Numbered from the stretch's first letter, positions 8,512 through 18,601 are shown. The stretch is DNA of 64,000 nt from Liquorilactobacillus ghanensis DSM 18630 (GCF_001435235.1 NZ_AZGB01000016.1:62001-126000); one strand, 5' to 3'. Notes: generated from the sequence alone by a model not told the origin. Made by a program: numbers and translations.

Positions 8512-9408
8512 ATGTGGGATGAAAAGCGTCATAGCTTAGTGTTAGAAACTGAATTAAAAAAGAAGGAAAAAGTTATACGAAACAGAAACATAATAGTATG
8601 GGGCACGGGTGATGGAGGAGAACTTGTTTATAAAATCTTAATAAAACATAAAAAAAATATAAATGCGTTTGTAGATAAGAAAGCTAAAACAGGTAAATAT
8701 TATTTTCATAATTTACCAGTTTATGATCTAAATACTGTATCAGCAGAAAAAAATTTTCTAATAGTATCATTCTTGAAAAAAGATTTAAATGCTTTAAAAA
8801 AATTGCGTGATATGGGATTTAAATCTGATGATTATTTGTATATTGAAGCAGAAGGTGGATATTACAGAGAAGATGTAAATTATCATGAATGTTTTGTAGG
8901 GCGAGGAACCTATGGATATGAACGTTTGATGGAGCGAGGAATATTTTGTGATAAAATAGGGCGTTATTGCTCAATTAATGAAACAGCTCGAATTGTTGAA
9001 AACCATCTGCTTAGTGCAGTAACGACATCGCCAATTATAGAAAATGAAATTATTCCATTAAGTAATTTTTCTAAAAATAAGAATCGATGCTTACCTAATT
9101 CTAAAAGAATTAATTCGAAAGTAACTATCGGTAATGACGTCTGGATTGGTTATCGGGTAATTATTTGTCAAGGGGTAACTATTGGAGATGGTGCCATTAT
9201 AGGGGCTGGGGCAGTGGTTACAAAAGATGTGGCTCCGTATACAATTGTTGGCGGTGTTCCTGCAAAAGAGATTAGCAATCGCTTCAGTGATGAAATAATT
9301 GCGAAATTTTTGAGAATTAAATGGTGGGATTGGAGTCTTGAAAAAATTAATGACAATTTAGAGTTGTTTTATCAACCTGAGAAATTTGTTAAAAGGTTCT
9401 ATTCATGA
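8512..9408 (+). CDS. Left-handed beta-helix acetyltransferase with N-terminal Rossmann-like module (copy 1)
   Basis: This 298-residue protein has two domains. Residues 1-125 carry [19 protein letters not shown], a nucleotide-binding-like module shared with nearby transferases. Residues 125-298 form a hexapeptide-repeat (LbH) acyltransferase like CatB/XAT enzymes: [55 protein letters not shown], and a [10 protein letters not shown] tail. It probably O- or N-acetylates a sugar of the local glycan. A paralogue follows at 10472 on the other side of a decayed insertion sequence, with near-identical DNA over the last third. A strong terminator follows directly at 9411. Confidence 0.82.
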   Translation: MWDEKRHSLVLETELKKKEKVIRNRNIIVWGTGDGGELVYKILIKHKKNINAFVDKKAKTGKYYFHNLPVYDLNTVSAEKNFLIVSFLKKDLNALKKLRDMGFKSDDYLYIEAEGGYYREDVNYHECFVGRGTYGYERLMERGIFCDKIGRYCSINETARIVENHLLSAVTTSPIIENEIIPLSNFSKNKNRCLPNSKRINSKVTIGNDVWIGYRVIICQGVTIGDGAIIGAGAVVTKDVAPYTIVGGVPAKEISNRFSDEIIAKFLRIKWWDWSLEKINDNLELFYQPEKFVKRFYS

Positions 9409-9410
9409 AT

Positions 9411-9459
9411 AAAAACAACTAACATCAAAATTTGTTTAATTTAATGTTAGTTGTTTTTT
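9411..9459 (+). terminator. Rho-independent terminator
   Basis: A 15-base perfect stem (AAAAACAACTAACAT with its complement at 9444-9458) closes an 18-base loop, and the descending arm ends in a run of T. It lies two bases after the stop of the first acetyltransferase. The left arm, but not the right, is also found after the second acetyltransferase (11395). Confidence 0.85.
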
Positions 9460-9466
9460 AATGGCT

Positions 9467-9492
9467 TTAAACAAGAAAATTTTAGCCGATAA
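9467..9492 (+). promoter_or_regulatory. Candidate sigma-28 promoter stranded before an IS remnant
   Basis: TTAA at 9467-9470, 14 bases, then a perfect GCCGATAA at 9485-9492. The -10 matches the consensus better than any other in the window, but the spacer is one base shorter than in the six others. Transcription would now run into the decayed IS3 element, so the original target gene may have been interrupted or may be the acetyltransferase at 10472. Confidence 0.4.
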
Positions 9493-9649
9493 TACTAAAG
9501 AATTTCACTTTGATAATTATTTTGAAATTATATTTTTCTAAGTGGACAGTATCTGTCACTTAAAAGGTGATAATGGATAAAAGTGAAAAAATCAATCCTT
9601 TATTAATGGAGTCTGAATGGGTATCAATTAAAGCAAGAAAATAATAAAG

Positions 9650-10081
9650 CTATGTAACATATACAATTTGGAAAGAAGTCAATATTTGTCTGAACCAGCT
9701 AAAAAAGTGTCGAATATCCAATTCAGTCAAGCGATTTTGATAACTTTTACTCGTATACTGAGTGCCCTGATCAGTATGCAAAATCAGTTGCTCATTGATC
9801 GTTTGATTACTAATTGCTTGGTCCAAGGTGTGTAGCACTAAAGCTGAAGACGTTTTATACTACAAGGTCGATTCAGCAGAACTAGTTCTTGTAGGATTTT
9901 TCTAAGAATCTTACCAGCGCCATAGCGCTTCTCACTAGTCAGCCCAATGCGACTGATGCGTTCTTTTAAATCTTTGGTTTCACGCTCCCACTTGGTTGGT
10001 TCGTGATGTAACCAACGGTAATAGTCGGGGTGGCTGACAGATAATACTTAGCACATCATCGAAATAGTATGGTTTCCAACA
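9650..10081 (-). pseudogene. IS3-family transposase orfB fragments
   Basis: Reading leftward, one frame encodes PDYYRWLHHEPTKWERE and SEKRYGAGKIL-like stretches (about 9890-10040) typical of the HTH_21 region. Another frame (9650-9838) encodes LILHTDQGTQYTSKSYQNRL, the second catalytic-Asp segment of the DDE integrase core. The frames are interrupted, the first Asp and final Glu segments are missing, and the piece is too short for a functional orfB of about 280 residues. It is non-functional. Confidence 0.75.
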
Positions 10082-10366
10082 TCACTTTTTTATTTGATCA
10101 ATGGATAAATCAATCTTTTGCCAACATCCCCAGCGCTTTTTTAGAATCAGGTTTTCCTCTTCCAATCGTTTAATTCGTTTGGATTGAGCCTTAGCTTCAT
10201 CAGCAGTTAAGCCGTTAACAGGCGACTTTTGACTACCAGAAACCCATTTTAAAATAGTGGAGTAACCAACACCATATTCTTTAGCTAATTCAGGAGCTGA
10301 CTTAATTTTGTGTTGATATAAATCAATAATATTTTGCTTGAATTCGGTAGGATAGCGTTTTAACAT
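10082..10366 (-). CDS. IS3-family transposase OrfA (element otherwise broken)
   Basis: The 94-residue protein begins MLKRYPTEFKQNIIDLY, has a helix-turn-helix typical of HTH_Tnp_1 (SAPELAKEYGVGYSTILKWV), and then a leucine-zipper-like KRIKRLEEENLILKK. At the end of the zipper a run of six A then G (A AAA AAG, minus strand of 10136-10142) is the slippery motif used for programmed -1 frameshifting into orfB in this family. After slippage the frame meets a stop within a few codons, so no OrfAB fusion can form here. The gene is a relic with an intact reading frame. Confidence 0.78.
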   Translation of the reverse strand: MLKRYPTEFKQNIIDLYQHKIKSAPELAKEYGVGYSTILKWVSGSQKSPVNGLTADEAKAQSKRIKRLEEENLILKKRWGCWQKIDLSIDQIKK

Positions 10367-10471
10367 TATGAAACAATCCCTTCTTAATTAAAAAATAATT
10401 TTACACTTTCACAAAAGTGGTAAATTTTATATTAACTATAGTATATAAAAAAGAAAGGAAGTATATTAAAT

Positions 10472-11395
10472 TTGATAGATAAAGAGCGTCATAAATTAGT
10501 TCTTATGAATGAAATAAAGAAAAGAGAAAAAATAATTAAAGGAAGAAATATAGTTGTTTGGGGAACAGGAGAAGGTGGGGAATTTGTATATGAATGTTTA
10601 AAAAAACAAATAGATTTTTTTGTGGATAAAAAAGCAGACGCAAGAAAGTACAGTTTTCATAATTTGTTAGTTCGTAAACCAGAGATATTAAATCCAGAAC
10701 ATCATTTTGTAATTATTTCTTTGTTGGGAAAAAATAGAGTAATATTGAATAAAATTAAAAATCTTGGTTTTAAGATTAATGACTATATATATATTTGTGA
10801 CTCAATGGGCTATTATAGAGATGATGTAAATTATAAGAGGTGTTTAATTGGTAGAGGAACTACAGGATATGAAGAATTCCTTCAATTAGGAGGGCCTTGT
10901 AAAAGGATTGGAAGATTTTGCTCAATTAATGAAACTGCTAGAATTGTAGCCAATCATCCGACAAATTTAGTAACAACTTCAAATGTGTTATACGTGGGAG
11001 AAAACATAGCATTTAATAATCATGAAAAATATAATTTGAAATATGGTAAGAATTTGCTAAACGCGGCACCTTTTGACAAATTTCCGGTTACAAAAAATCC
11101 TTCAATTATTATTGGAAATGATGTATGGATTGGTTGTCGAGCAATAATCTGTCCAGGTGTCACTATTGGAGATGGTGCTATTATAGGGGCTGGGGCAGTG
11201 GTTACAAAAGATGTGACTCCCTACACAATTGTTGGTGGGGTTCCAGCAAAAGAGATTCGCAAACGCTTCAGCGATGAAATAATTGCAAAATTTTTGAAAA
11301 TTAAATGGTGGGATTGGAGCCTTGAAAAAATTAATGCCAATTTAGAGTTATTTTATCAACCTGAAAAATTTGTTGAAAAGTTCTATCAGGAATAA
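10472..11395 (+). CDS. Left-handed beta-helix acetyltransferase with N-terminal Rossmann-like module (copy 2)
   Basis: The 307-residue paralogue of the protein at 8512 has the same order: [19 protein letters not shown] near the N-terminus, then [13 protein letters not shown], the LbH repeats [14 protein letters not shown] and [16 protein letters not shown], and the [10 protein letters not shown] tail. It starts with TTG at 10472 behind AAGAAAGGAAG. This start aligns with that of copy 1. It carries about 15 extra residues in the acceptor loop ([17 protein letters not shown] region), so the two may acetylate different sugars. Its downstream sequence keeps only the left arm of copy 1's terminator. 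Confidence 0.82.
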   Translation: MIDKERHKLVLMNEIKKREKIIKGRNIVVWGTGEGGEFVYECLKKQIDFFVDKKADARKYSFHNLLVRKPEILNPEHHFVIISLLGKNRVILNKIKNLGFKINDYIYICDSMGYYRDDVNYKRCLIGRGTTGYEEFLQLGGPCKRIGRFCSINETARIVANHPTNLVTTSNVLYVGENIAFNNHEKYNLKYGKNLLNAAPFDKFPVTKNPSIIIGNDVWIGCRAIICPGVTIGDGAIIGAGAVVTKDVTPYTIVGGVPAKEIRKRFSDEIIAKFLKIKWWDWSLEKINANLELFYQPEKFVEKFYQE

Positions 11396-11818
11396 AAACA
11401 ATTAACATCAGAAGGACTGAGTGCTGTAAAATTGTTTGTTTGACTATTAAAGATGGAAAACTCTATTTTCGCAGAGAATCAGAAATTTATAATCAGATTT
11501 TGCTTATTTTATTTAATGATAATTACTTAAATCAATTGAAGATAGATTATTCAAAAAAAATAGTAACCAAGATTTTAAGGAGCTTCAACTAGGATTATTA
11601 TAAGCGTATTAAAAATTGTCTGAAAATAAATAATTTAATTTTATTAAATGTTGTGAGCTGGTTAATGATCAGATAATATTTTGAGAATTACATATAAGTC
11701 ATCATTTGATGTAATTTCAAGTATTATGGATAAGAATCCGTGAACATTCTAACGTAACTTATGACAAGTTTAGCGGTATTAGGCAGTAAATACAATTCAA
11801 ATTAAAGTGGTGTAATTT
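11396..11818. other. 423-bp gap with a probable gene fragment
   Basis: The first 20 bases are homologous to the left arm of the terminator after copy 1 of the acetyltransferase. A frame without any start codon stays open for about 65 codons (about 11400-11590, including DGKLYFRRESEIYNQILL) and then stops. I do not recognise it, and it is probably a remnant. No convincing promoter for the 11819 operon was found. Confidence 0.4.
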
Positions 11819-12937
11819 ATGTCAATCGGTGTATATGCGTTTAATGGAACATCTGGGCATTGGAAAGATGTAGAATTAACAAAAGACTGTGGTGTTATAC
11901 CTTATTTGTTGCATAAAAAATATGGTTATCAGGCAGTAATGGTAACTACTAAAGATGACAATGAAACCTATTCGAGCTTGATTGAAAAAGTTCCAGGTAT
12001 ACAAATAGACTATCTAGCTGATAGTAAAAATTTTATAGAAGCTCAAATGAGATACCTAAAGGAAAATTATGCAAAAATAGATTTATTGCTCTTACGTGGA
12101 CCTTACACAGCTTATTTTGGTTTTCTAAGATTATATAGAAAATTACGTCCGGACGGAAAAGTATACATTGCGTTAGATGCTAATTCTCTGTGGATGGATC
12201 GAATAGATTGGCAAGCTGCGGATTTTCAGCTTTTTCTAAGCCAATGTGATGTGATAGCAACCAGTAGTCGGGTAATGCAACATTATTTGAGTATTAAATG
12301 GCCATTTAAAATAGAGTACATTCCTAATGGCTTCTACAATTTTGCAGATATAGATTTGCACGTGGATTTTAAAAAGAAGTATAATACAATTTTGACGGTT
12401 GGTCGAATTGGTACCATACAAAAGAATAATCAACTACTTTTAGATACATTTGCAACAATAGCTGATCAACTGCCGACTTGGAATGTAAGATTAGTTGGGC
12501 CGATTCAACCAGAATTTGAAAATTATTTGCGACAATACTTCATGAAATTTCCAGCTTTAAAAAAGCGAATAGTTATGGTAGGGGAACTTAATAGCAAGGC
12601 TGATCTTATGAAAGAGTATCAGCAGGCAAAAATTTTCACTCTAACTTCGCAAGTTGAAGGAGGCACTCCTAATGTTATTGCCGAATCTTTATTTGGCGGA
12701 TGTTACCAGGTATTAACTAATTTCGATGCAGCTAGCGAAGCAATTGATCAAGGAAATTGTGGAGTAGTGGTTAAAGACCAAACTGATTTAGCTCAACAAC
12801 TGTTGAATTTGTGCCAGGATTCAGAATGTTTGTTAAAGGGACAAGAAGCAGCTATAGCGTTTGCAAGAAGAAATTATGATTTCAATCAAATAATTCAACG
12901 ATTACACTATTTGCTATTTGGAGATGTAACTGAATGA
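11819..12937 (+). CDS. Family 4 (GT-B) glycosyltransferase
   Basis: The 372 residues have a GT4 architecture. The N-terminal domain carries YIALDANSLWMDRIDW. The C-terminal donor-binding domain runs from TILTVGRIGTIQKNNQLLLD through a nucleotide-binding EGGTPNVIAESLFGG, the EX7E motif (Glu, seven residues, Glu), near residue 281. It is soluble and has no signal peptide. It overlaps the following methyltransferase gene by four bases (ATGA), so the two are translationally coupled and probably act on the same glycan. Composition is less AT-rich than the 4.3-11.4 kb genes. Sugar specificity is unknown. Confidence 0.82.
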   Translation: MSIGVYAFNGTSGHWKDVELTKDCGVIPYLLHKKYGYQAVMVTTKDDNETYSSLIEKVPGIQIDYLADSKNFIEAQMRYLKENYAKIDLLLLRGPYTAYFGFLRLYRKLRPDGKVYIALDANSLWMDRIDWQAADFQLFLSQCDVIATSSRVMQHYLSIKWPFKIEYIPNGFYNFADIDLHVDFKKKYNTILTVGRIGTIQKNNQLLLDTFATIADQLPTWNVRLVGPIQPEFENYLRQYFMKFPALKKRIVMVGELNSKADLMKEYQQAKIFTLTSQVEGGTPNVIAESLFGGCYQVLTNFDAASEAIDQGNCGVVVKDQTDLAQQLLNLCQDSECLLKGQEAAIAFARRNYDFNQIIQRLHYLLFGDVTE

Positions 12938-14013
12938 AACTATTTGAATTTAAAGATACTCGAATGCTTTTTAATGACTTTAATGGTCAGCAGCAACTCA
13001 TTCTAGATTATGCACCTTTAAAAAATCATAGTAATAATTCTACATATACACGAAATCAACGGGGGCATCTAGAAAATAATTATATTCCTTGGCTAGCTCA
13101 AATTTTTAAGAGGGTTGCTCAATGGCAAGAAAATGGTCAATTGAACGGAAATGGAATTGATTATTTATTAACTAGCTTGTTAATAATACAACAATTAATT
13201 AGTAAGCAGCGAAATTTTCGCATTTTAGAAATTGGTTGTGATACTGGGGCACTGAGTGTTTTAATTGCGGAAATATTGAAAGACTTCAATTCAACTAATC
13301 GTTTGATTTGCGTGAGCGAAGAACAGGTCAACACTGAACAGGATCGATGGCTGCAACTAATGTCAACCTCTCCGGCGGCCGACATTGTCTCACGTTATAT
13401 TGGTGATTTTACTGAGTTACCATTTGCAGAAAATTACTTTGATTTAGTGATTATTAATGGAACAACTGAATTTAAACAGACAAAACAGGTTTTTCAACAG
13501 GCAGCATTAGTTTTGCGAAATCAAGGGACCTTATATGGAATTGCTGATCAGCGACCGGATATTGATCAAGTTTATATGAAAAAATTAAAATCTTCAGTAT
13601 CATATGCTCTTAGTAAAACTGCGACGATCTGGACAAAAAAATTATCTGCTAAAGATAAGGATAGCTTAATTGATCAGCTGTTCCGAGTACAATTTACCAA
13701 AATTAAGCAGAAAATTAGTGATAATTTAGTTGCTATAACAGATTTAATTACTAAATTAAATCAACTAACAAATCCTGAGTTGGATGCTCTAATCAATGCA
13801 GTTAATCGAACTGAAGATTTAGTAATAGCGATTTACAACCAGTTAATTAGTGTCAATTTAAAACAATATTTAAATGAATTGAAAGAAGCATTAATTAAAT
13901 ACCGATTGAGCTTGGGCGAAAAGGACAGCTTATTTAATATTTGTCAGGAGAAACTTAAATGTGTTAAACAAGAAATAAAAGAAAGTGAAGATTTTAACGA
14001 AAATCACTTTTAA
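12934..14013 (+). CDS. SAM-dependent methyltransferase with long helical C-terminal extension
   Basis: The 359-residue protein has a class I methyltransferase core at residues 80-200: motif I FRILEIGCDTGALSVLIAE, then GDFTELPFAENYFDLVIING (motif II/post II). Residues 210-359 are lysine-, leucine- and glutamate-rich and strongly helical, without a recognised domain; they could be an oligomerisation or substrate-docking coiled coil. It is translationally coupled to the glycosyltransferase upstream. Glycan O-methylation or lysine methylation of flagellin are both possible; the coupling favours the first. Sequence alone does not decide. Confidence 0.72.
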   Translation: MKLFEFKDTRMLFNDFNGQQQLILDYAPLKNHSNNSTYTRNQRGHLENNYIPWLAQIFKRVAQWQENGQLNGNGIDYLLTSLLIIQQLISKQRNFRILEIGCDTGALSVLIAEILKDFNSTNRLICVSEEQVNTEQDRWLQLMSTSPAADIVSRYIGDFTELPFAENYFDLVIINGTTEFKQTKQVFQQAALVLRNQGTLYGIADQRPDIDQVYMKKLKSSVSYALSKTATIWTKKLSAKDKDSLIDQLFRVQFTKIKQKISDNLVAITDLITKLNQLTNPELDALINAVNRTEDLVIAIYNQLISVNLKQYLNELKEALIKYRLSLGEKDSLFNICQEKLKCVKQEIKESEDFNENHF

Positions 14014-14170
14014 TCAAGATTTCTAGTAATTCTTGGCAAGAGTATAGTTAAAGCTAATGTTAAAAAAGCTACCAGCGAGTTTTTGGTATACCTATACAGC
14101 AAATCTCATTCTCAATCTCCAAGTACAGCCTATGTTTAAAAAATTAAATTAACTTTTTGCTTGATAAACC

Positions 14171-14197
14171 TTAAATAAACTAAAAATTAGACGATAT
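14171..14197 (+). promoter_or_regulatory. Sigma-28 promoter of first MCP gene
   Basis: TTAA at 14171-14174, 15 bases, then GACGATAT at 14190-14197. The geometry is the same as in the three other MCP promoters. It lies about 60 bases upstream of the ATG. Confidence 0.7.
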
Positions 14198-14257
14198 GAA
14201 AGGTAATGCTGTTTTAAGGAACGGTTAATTTAAATAATTAGGCAGGGAGAGTGCGAC

Positions 14258-16330
14258 ATGAGAAAGAGAGAACGTAGTGTTGGTAATTATTTTGGCGGGA
14301 TGCTGATAATTGCAGCCTTAGTAGCAGTTATTGCAATGCTGATTTGTTCGTATGTTACTACAAGCAAGTTATTAGATAAACGTAATATACTCAGTCAACA
14401 AGGGGCAGCAACAGCCTTAGTAGCTGATAAAACCAATTTGAGGCATGTAACCGAAAAAGAGTTAAAGGGATTATTAGGTCTTAGAGAACTTCAAGGAAAG
14501 ACTTATAATTTATCGCAGATTCGCCATACGCTGCATGCAGTAAAAAATGGCAACTCACAAATTAAGCAAATTGAGTTTGGCACCGATCAAGGCAAGACGG
14601 TTACCTTTACACAATTACCAGCTGGATTTGATCCACGGACGCGGCCATGGTACAAAGATGCAATTGCTAAACCTAATCAGATAGTATGGACGAACCCGTA
14701 TAAAGATGCAACTTCAGGTCAGATGGTTACAACAGCATCAATTATGGTTAAGAATGCCAGCGGACAAAAGGCAGTTTTAGGTATTGATGTTTCTTACAGC
14801 AGTGTTGCTAAAACAATTTCTAATCTTAAAATCAGCCGCACCGGCAGTGTTACATTAGTTGCCAAAGATGGGACAGTTATTACTTCCAATGGGAAGTCTA
14901 AAAACTACACTTTTAAAGCAGGCCAAAACATTAGCAACCGGGCTATTTTCCGAAAAATTGCGGCTGCTCCGAATTCTCAGGGAACGTTGCAACTGAATGA
15001 TAACCGAATCAGAAAGGTTTATTACGATCGCGGCGGTGATGGTGACACTAATAGCTATGCATTTGCGGTGGTGGATCGCAGTGATTTGAGTACTGAATTA
15101 CACTCATTAGTTATTATTTCAATTGTGGTAGCCATCATTATGATACTGCTCGTTGGACTATACGGTTTATATGTAACTAAAGTTCTTAAGAGGATGGCAG
15201 CTGTCTTCATTGATCGTTTCAAAGCGGCTGAAAAAGGTAAATTTACTAAAATCAAAGCATTTGACGGCGGCAGTACTCTCAGCCTCTTGAATAATTCTGA
15301 AAAATTGGGACAAAAATTCAGTGCACCGGATAAGGACGGGCAAGAATTTAATCGAATTGCTTATTATTATAACCAAATGGTTGGTGAAATTAGTAAATCA
15401 TTTAACAAGGTTCAAGGAGAAAGCGAGAATGTCGCTAATAAATCTGATTCACTGTTAGGTTTATCCAAACAAACTAATAAGGCAACCGAAGAAGTAGCAC
15501 AAGCGATTACCGGAATTGCCCAAGTTACTACGTCGCAAGCTCAAGAAACGTCAGATAGTGTCAGCCAGTTGAAGAACCTGTCAGATGTCATCACAACTTT
15601 ACACAAGAATGTGGAGCAAATGAATGAAAAGTCAGTTGATGCTGGTAAGATGAATAAGCAGAATCTTGATGTTACCAGTCAAGTAGCTGACAAATGGAAC
15701 CAAGAATTGACTAAGATGCAAGAGTTGGAAAACAGTGTTAGTCATTTAAATGAACAAGTTAAAAATATCGACAAGATCGTTAATGTAATTGATGGGATTT
15801 CACGGCAGACCAACTTACTAGCTTTGAATGCTTCAATTGAAGCTGCCGGTGCTGGTGAAGCTGGCAAGGGATTCGCAGTTGTGGCGACTGAAATCCGCAA
15901 GTTATCCGATCAAAGTAAAGATTCAACCAAAAACATCAGCGATATTTTAGGTAAGATTCGTATTGATTCCGAAGAAATGGTCAAAAAGATGAGTGCGTCG
16001 GTTGCTGGTGGTAAAGAGCAAACAGATTTGATTGATCAGGCAATCGGTTCGTCTAAGACAGTTTTTGGTGTAAATAAGAAACTTATTGAAGATATTCATG
16101 AAATCGAACAAGCCAGTGGTAAAATTGCTGAAGTTCAGGGTAAGATCGAAGAAAGTCTGGAAAACATTTCAGCTTCTACTGAAGAAAACTCAGCCGGTGC
16201 TGAAGAAGTTTCAGCTAACTCAGAAGAAGTTCAGGCAACGATGGAAGAATTTACTAACCATGTATCAGAGTTGCAAAAGACAGCTGATGAGTTGAAAAAA
16301 GTTGTGGCAGCTTTCGAATTTGAAAAATAA
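14258..16330 (+). CDS. Methyl-accepting chemotaxis protein 1 (dCache sensor)
   Basis: The 690-residue transmembrane chemoreceptor has TM1 at about 14-34, an extracellular double-Cache sensor (40-280), TM2 at about 283-307, a HAMP-like linker with an insertion (310-380), and a methyl-accepting signalling domain (400-690). The hairpin tip is [21 protein letters not shown]. The sensor carries FDPRTRPWY and PYKDATSG, then GIDVSY. These resemble the dCache amino-acid motif (Y, four residues, R-x-W-Y, two Asp), but with Phe in place of the Tyr. There is no C-terminal NWETF-like pentapeptide. It starts after AGGGAGAG and has its own sigma-28 promoter, so it is a monocistronic member of the flagellar regulon. 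Confidence 0.93.
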   Translation: MRKRERSVGNYFGGMLIIAALVAVIAMLICSYVTTSKLLDKRNILSQQGAATALVADKTNLRHVTEKELKGLLGLRELQGKTYNLSQIRHTLHAVKNGNSQIKQIEFGTDQGKTVTFTQLPAGFDPRTRPWYKDAIAKPNQIVWTNPYKDATSGQMVTTASIMVKNASGQKAVLGIDVSYSSVAKTISNLKISRTGSVTLVAKDGTVITSNGKSKNYTFKAGQNISNRAIFRKIAAAPNSQGTLQLNDNRIRKVYYDRGGDGDTNSYAFAVVDRSDLSTELHSLVIISIVVAIIMILLVGLYGLYVTKVLKRMAAVFIDRFKAAEKGKFTKIKAFDGGSTLSLLNNSEKLGQKFSAPDKDGQEFNRIAYYYNQMVGEISKSFNKVQGESENVANKSDSLLGLSKQTNKATEEVAQAITGIAQVTTSQAQETSDSVSQLKNLSDVITTLHKNVEQMNEKSVDAGKMNKQNLDVTSQVADKWNQELTKMQELENSVSHLNEQVKNIDKIVNVIDGISRQTNLLALNASIEAAGAGEAGKGFAVVATEIRKLSDQSKDSTKNISDILGKIRIDSEEMVKKMSASVAGGKEQTDLIDQAIGSSKTVFGVNKKLIEDIHEIEQASGKIAEVQGKIEESLENISASTEENSAGAEEVSANSEEVQATMEEFTNHVSELQKTADELKKVVAAFEFEK

Positions 16331-16365
16331 ACGATTTCAGTTAATGAATTAAATTATTATGGAAC

Positions 16366-16408
16366 AAACAGCAAGAGGAATTTCATCTTCTTAGCTGTTT
16401 TTTTTGTC
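16366..16408 (+). terminator. Terminator after MCP1
   Basis: AAACAGC pairs with GCTGTTT across a longer imperfect stem (AAGAGGA with TCTTCTT), followed by eight T. Confidence 0.75.
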
Positions 16409-16438
16409 AATTTATTTTGGTTCTTTTATTTAAATCAC

Positions 16439-16465
16439 TTAATTTTTTATAAAAAATTCCGATAT
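16439..16465 (+). promoter_or_regulatory. Sigma-28 promoter of second MCP gene
   Basis: TTAA at 16439-16442, 15 bases, then TCCGATAT at 16458-16465, about 40 bases before the ATG at 16507. Confidence 0.8.
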
Positions 16466-16506
16466 TAATAAATGGTGAGCTAATTAAAAGAAAGGTGCTA
16501 AGGCGT

Positions 16507-18570
16507 ATGAAAAATAGCAAAAGTTTGGGAAAAATAATTGGCAAAGCAGTATTAGGGATTACGCTACTAACAATTATTGTATTGGTAACCAGTTCCTATC
16601 TATCGACTAAAAAGTTATTGACGCAAAGGAACCAGCTTAGTCAGCAAAGTGCAGTTAATACGTTAGTGTCAACTAATAGCAGTTTGCAAAGTTCAACTGA
16701 ACGAGAATTAGAACAATTAGCTGATTCATCCGTATTTAAACAGAGCAAATATAATTCAAGATCAATTCGTCAAGGATTAAACATGGCACGTAAGAGCAAT
16801 ACTCAGTGGATTCATATTCATTTTGGCTCTGCTAAGGGTGAAATGATTACCTTTAATAAATTGCCTACTGGTTATGATCCGCGTACCCGCTTATGGTATA
16901 CCGGAGCAATAAACAATGATGGTCAAATTTTTTGGACCACACCATATAAGAGTACTGATACCGGGAAAATGCAGACTACGGCATCTATAACCGTGAAAAA
17001 CTCTCAAGGTCAAGTGATTGGAGTTTTAGGAATTGATTTATCCTATAACAATTTGGATAAGACGATTTCGGCAATGAAAATTGGTCGAACTGGCAGTGTC
17101 ACGTTAGTTGCTAAGGATGGAACTATTTTGGCATCCAAAGGAAAATCAAAGCATTATACGTTCAATAGTGGTCGAAGTATTAAAAATAATGCGATTTTCA
17201 AAGCAATATCAGCAGCCAAAAGTAATTCTGGCATTTTAAAAGTTAAGAATAAAGACATCGGTCAAATCTACTATAATAAAGCCAACAATAGCAATTGGGC
17301 ATTTGCTGTTGTTGATCGTAATGATTTAAGCAGTGAATTGCATTCGTTAATTATAATTTCATTGATTGTTACAATTATAATGTTGATAGTCGTTGTTTTA
17401 TATGCTATGTATACTTCCACGGTTCTTAAGGCAACTGTTGCCGTGTATATCAAACGGTTTGAAGAAGCCAGTCAGGGTAAATTCATCAAAATCAAACCAT
17501 TTGTTGGCGGCAGTACTGTTAGTTTGTTGAATAATCCAGGAGAAATGGGCAAAAAGTTCAGTTCCCCAGATAAACATGGGCAAGAATTTAATCGGATTGC
17601 ATATTATTATAATTTAATGGTAGATTCTGTTGGAAAAGCAATTGGGAAAGTTCAAGGTCAAAGTGATACTGTGGCCGATAAGTCGGATTCATTATTGGGA
17701 TTATCCAAGCAGACTAATAAGGCAACCGAAGAAGTAGCACAAGCAATTACCGGAATTGCTCAGGTTACAACTTCACAAGCTCAAGAAACTTCAGGCAGTG
17801 TCAGTCAACTGAAGAACTTATCAGATGTCATTCAAACCTTGCATAAAAATGTTAAACAAATGAACAAACGCTCGGCTAGTGCCGGTAAATTGAATCAACA
17901 GAATCTTGATTTCTCTGGTCAGGTAGCTGATAACTGGAAGCAAGAGCTGACTAAAATGCAAGAATTGGAAGCCAGTGTTAGTCATTTAAATGAACAAGTG
18001 AAAAATATTGATAAGATTGTTAATGTAATTAGTGGGATTTCCCGGCAGACTAACTTATTAGCGTTGAATGCTTCAATTGAAGCTGCCGGTGCTGGTGAAG
18101 CCGGCAAAGGCTTTGCAGTTGTCGCAACTGAGATTCGCAAGTTATCCGATCAAAGTAAGAGTTCAACCAAAGATATCAGTGATATTTTAGGCAAAATTAG
18201 AACAGATTCCGAGGAAATGGTCAAGAAGATGGATGCTTCCGTTGCCGGTGGCAAAGAACAAACTGACTTGATCGATCAAGCAATTGGTTCATCTAAAAAT
18301 ATCTTTGGCGTAAATCAAAAACTTATCAAGGATATTCAAGAAATCGAACAAGCTAGTGGTAAAATTTCTAAAGTTCAAAGCAAGATTGAAGAAAGTCTGG
18401 AAAATATTTCGGCTTCAACTGAGGAAAATTCCGCTGGTGCTGAAGAAGTTTCGGCTAATTCAGAAGAAGTTCAAGCGACAATGGAAGAATTTACCAACCA
18501 TGTTGCCGAATTGCAAAAGACAGCTGACGAGTTGAAAAAGGTTGTTGCAACCTTTGAGTTTGATAAATAA
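16507..18570 (+). CDS. Methyl-accepting chemotaxis protein 2 (dCache sensor)
   Basis: The 687-residue receptor has the same domain order as its neighbours: TM1, dCache, TM2, extended HAMP-like region, and a signalling domain with the [15 protein letters not shown] tip. The sensor has YDPRTRLWY, matching the Y...R-x-W-Y spacing of amino-acid-binding dCache domains, but the usual PYKD is PYKS here, so one predicted ligand-binding Asp is missing and the ligand may differ. I chose ATG 16507 because GTG 16495 lies inside the AAAGGTG ribosome site. Signalling-domain DNA is nearly identical to the flanking copies over long stretches. Confidence 0.93.
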   Translation: MKNSKSLGKIIGKAVLGITLLTIIVLVTSSYLSTKKLLTQRNQLSQQSAVNTLVSTNSSLQSSTERELEQLADSSVFKQSKYNSRSIRQGLNMARKSNTQWIHIHFGSAKGEMITFNKLPTGYDPRTRLWYTGAINNDGQIFWTTPYKSTDTGKMQTTASITVKNSQGQVIGVLGIDLSYNNLDKTISAMKIGRTGSVTLVAKDGTILASKGKSKHYTFNSGRSIKNNAIFKAISAAKSNSGILKVKNKDIGQIYYNKANNSNWAFAVVDRNDLSSELHSLIIISLIVTIIMLIVVVLYAMYTSTVLKATVAVYIKRFEEASQGKFIKIKPFVGGSTVSLLNNPGEMGKKFSSPDKHGQEFNRIAYYYNLMVDSVGKAIGKVQGQSDTVADKSDSLLGLSKQTNKATEEVAQAITGIAQVTTSQAQETSGSVSQLKNLSDVIQTLHKNVKQMNKRSASAGKLNQQNLDFSGQVADNWKQELTKMQELEASVSHLNEQVKNIDKIVNVISGISRQTNLLALNASIEAAGAGEAGKGFAVVATEIRKLSDQSKSSTKDISDILGKIRTDSEEMVKKMDASVAGGKEQTDLIDQAIGSSKNIFGVNQKLIKDIQEIEQASGKISKVQSKIEESLENISASTEENSAGAEEVSANSEEVQATMEEFTNHVAELQKTADELKKVVATFEFDK

Positions 18571-18601
18571 GTCGTTTAACCAGTAAATTAAATTATTACA
18601 G

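Larger units (their letters stand above)
9541..10425 (-). mobile_element. Decayed IS3-family insertion sequence
   Basis: On the minus strand an orfA-like gene (10082-10366) is followed by broken pieces of an integrase-type orfB. The total length is about 900 bases, against about 1.3 kb for an intact element, so part of orfB has been deleted. The boundaries are approximate: a partial dyad around AGTGGACAG at 9541-9560 is the likely left end, and ACACTTTCACAAAAGTG at about 10403 the right. It lies between two paralogous acetyltransferase genes. Confidence 0.7.
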
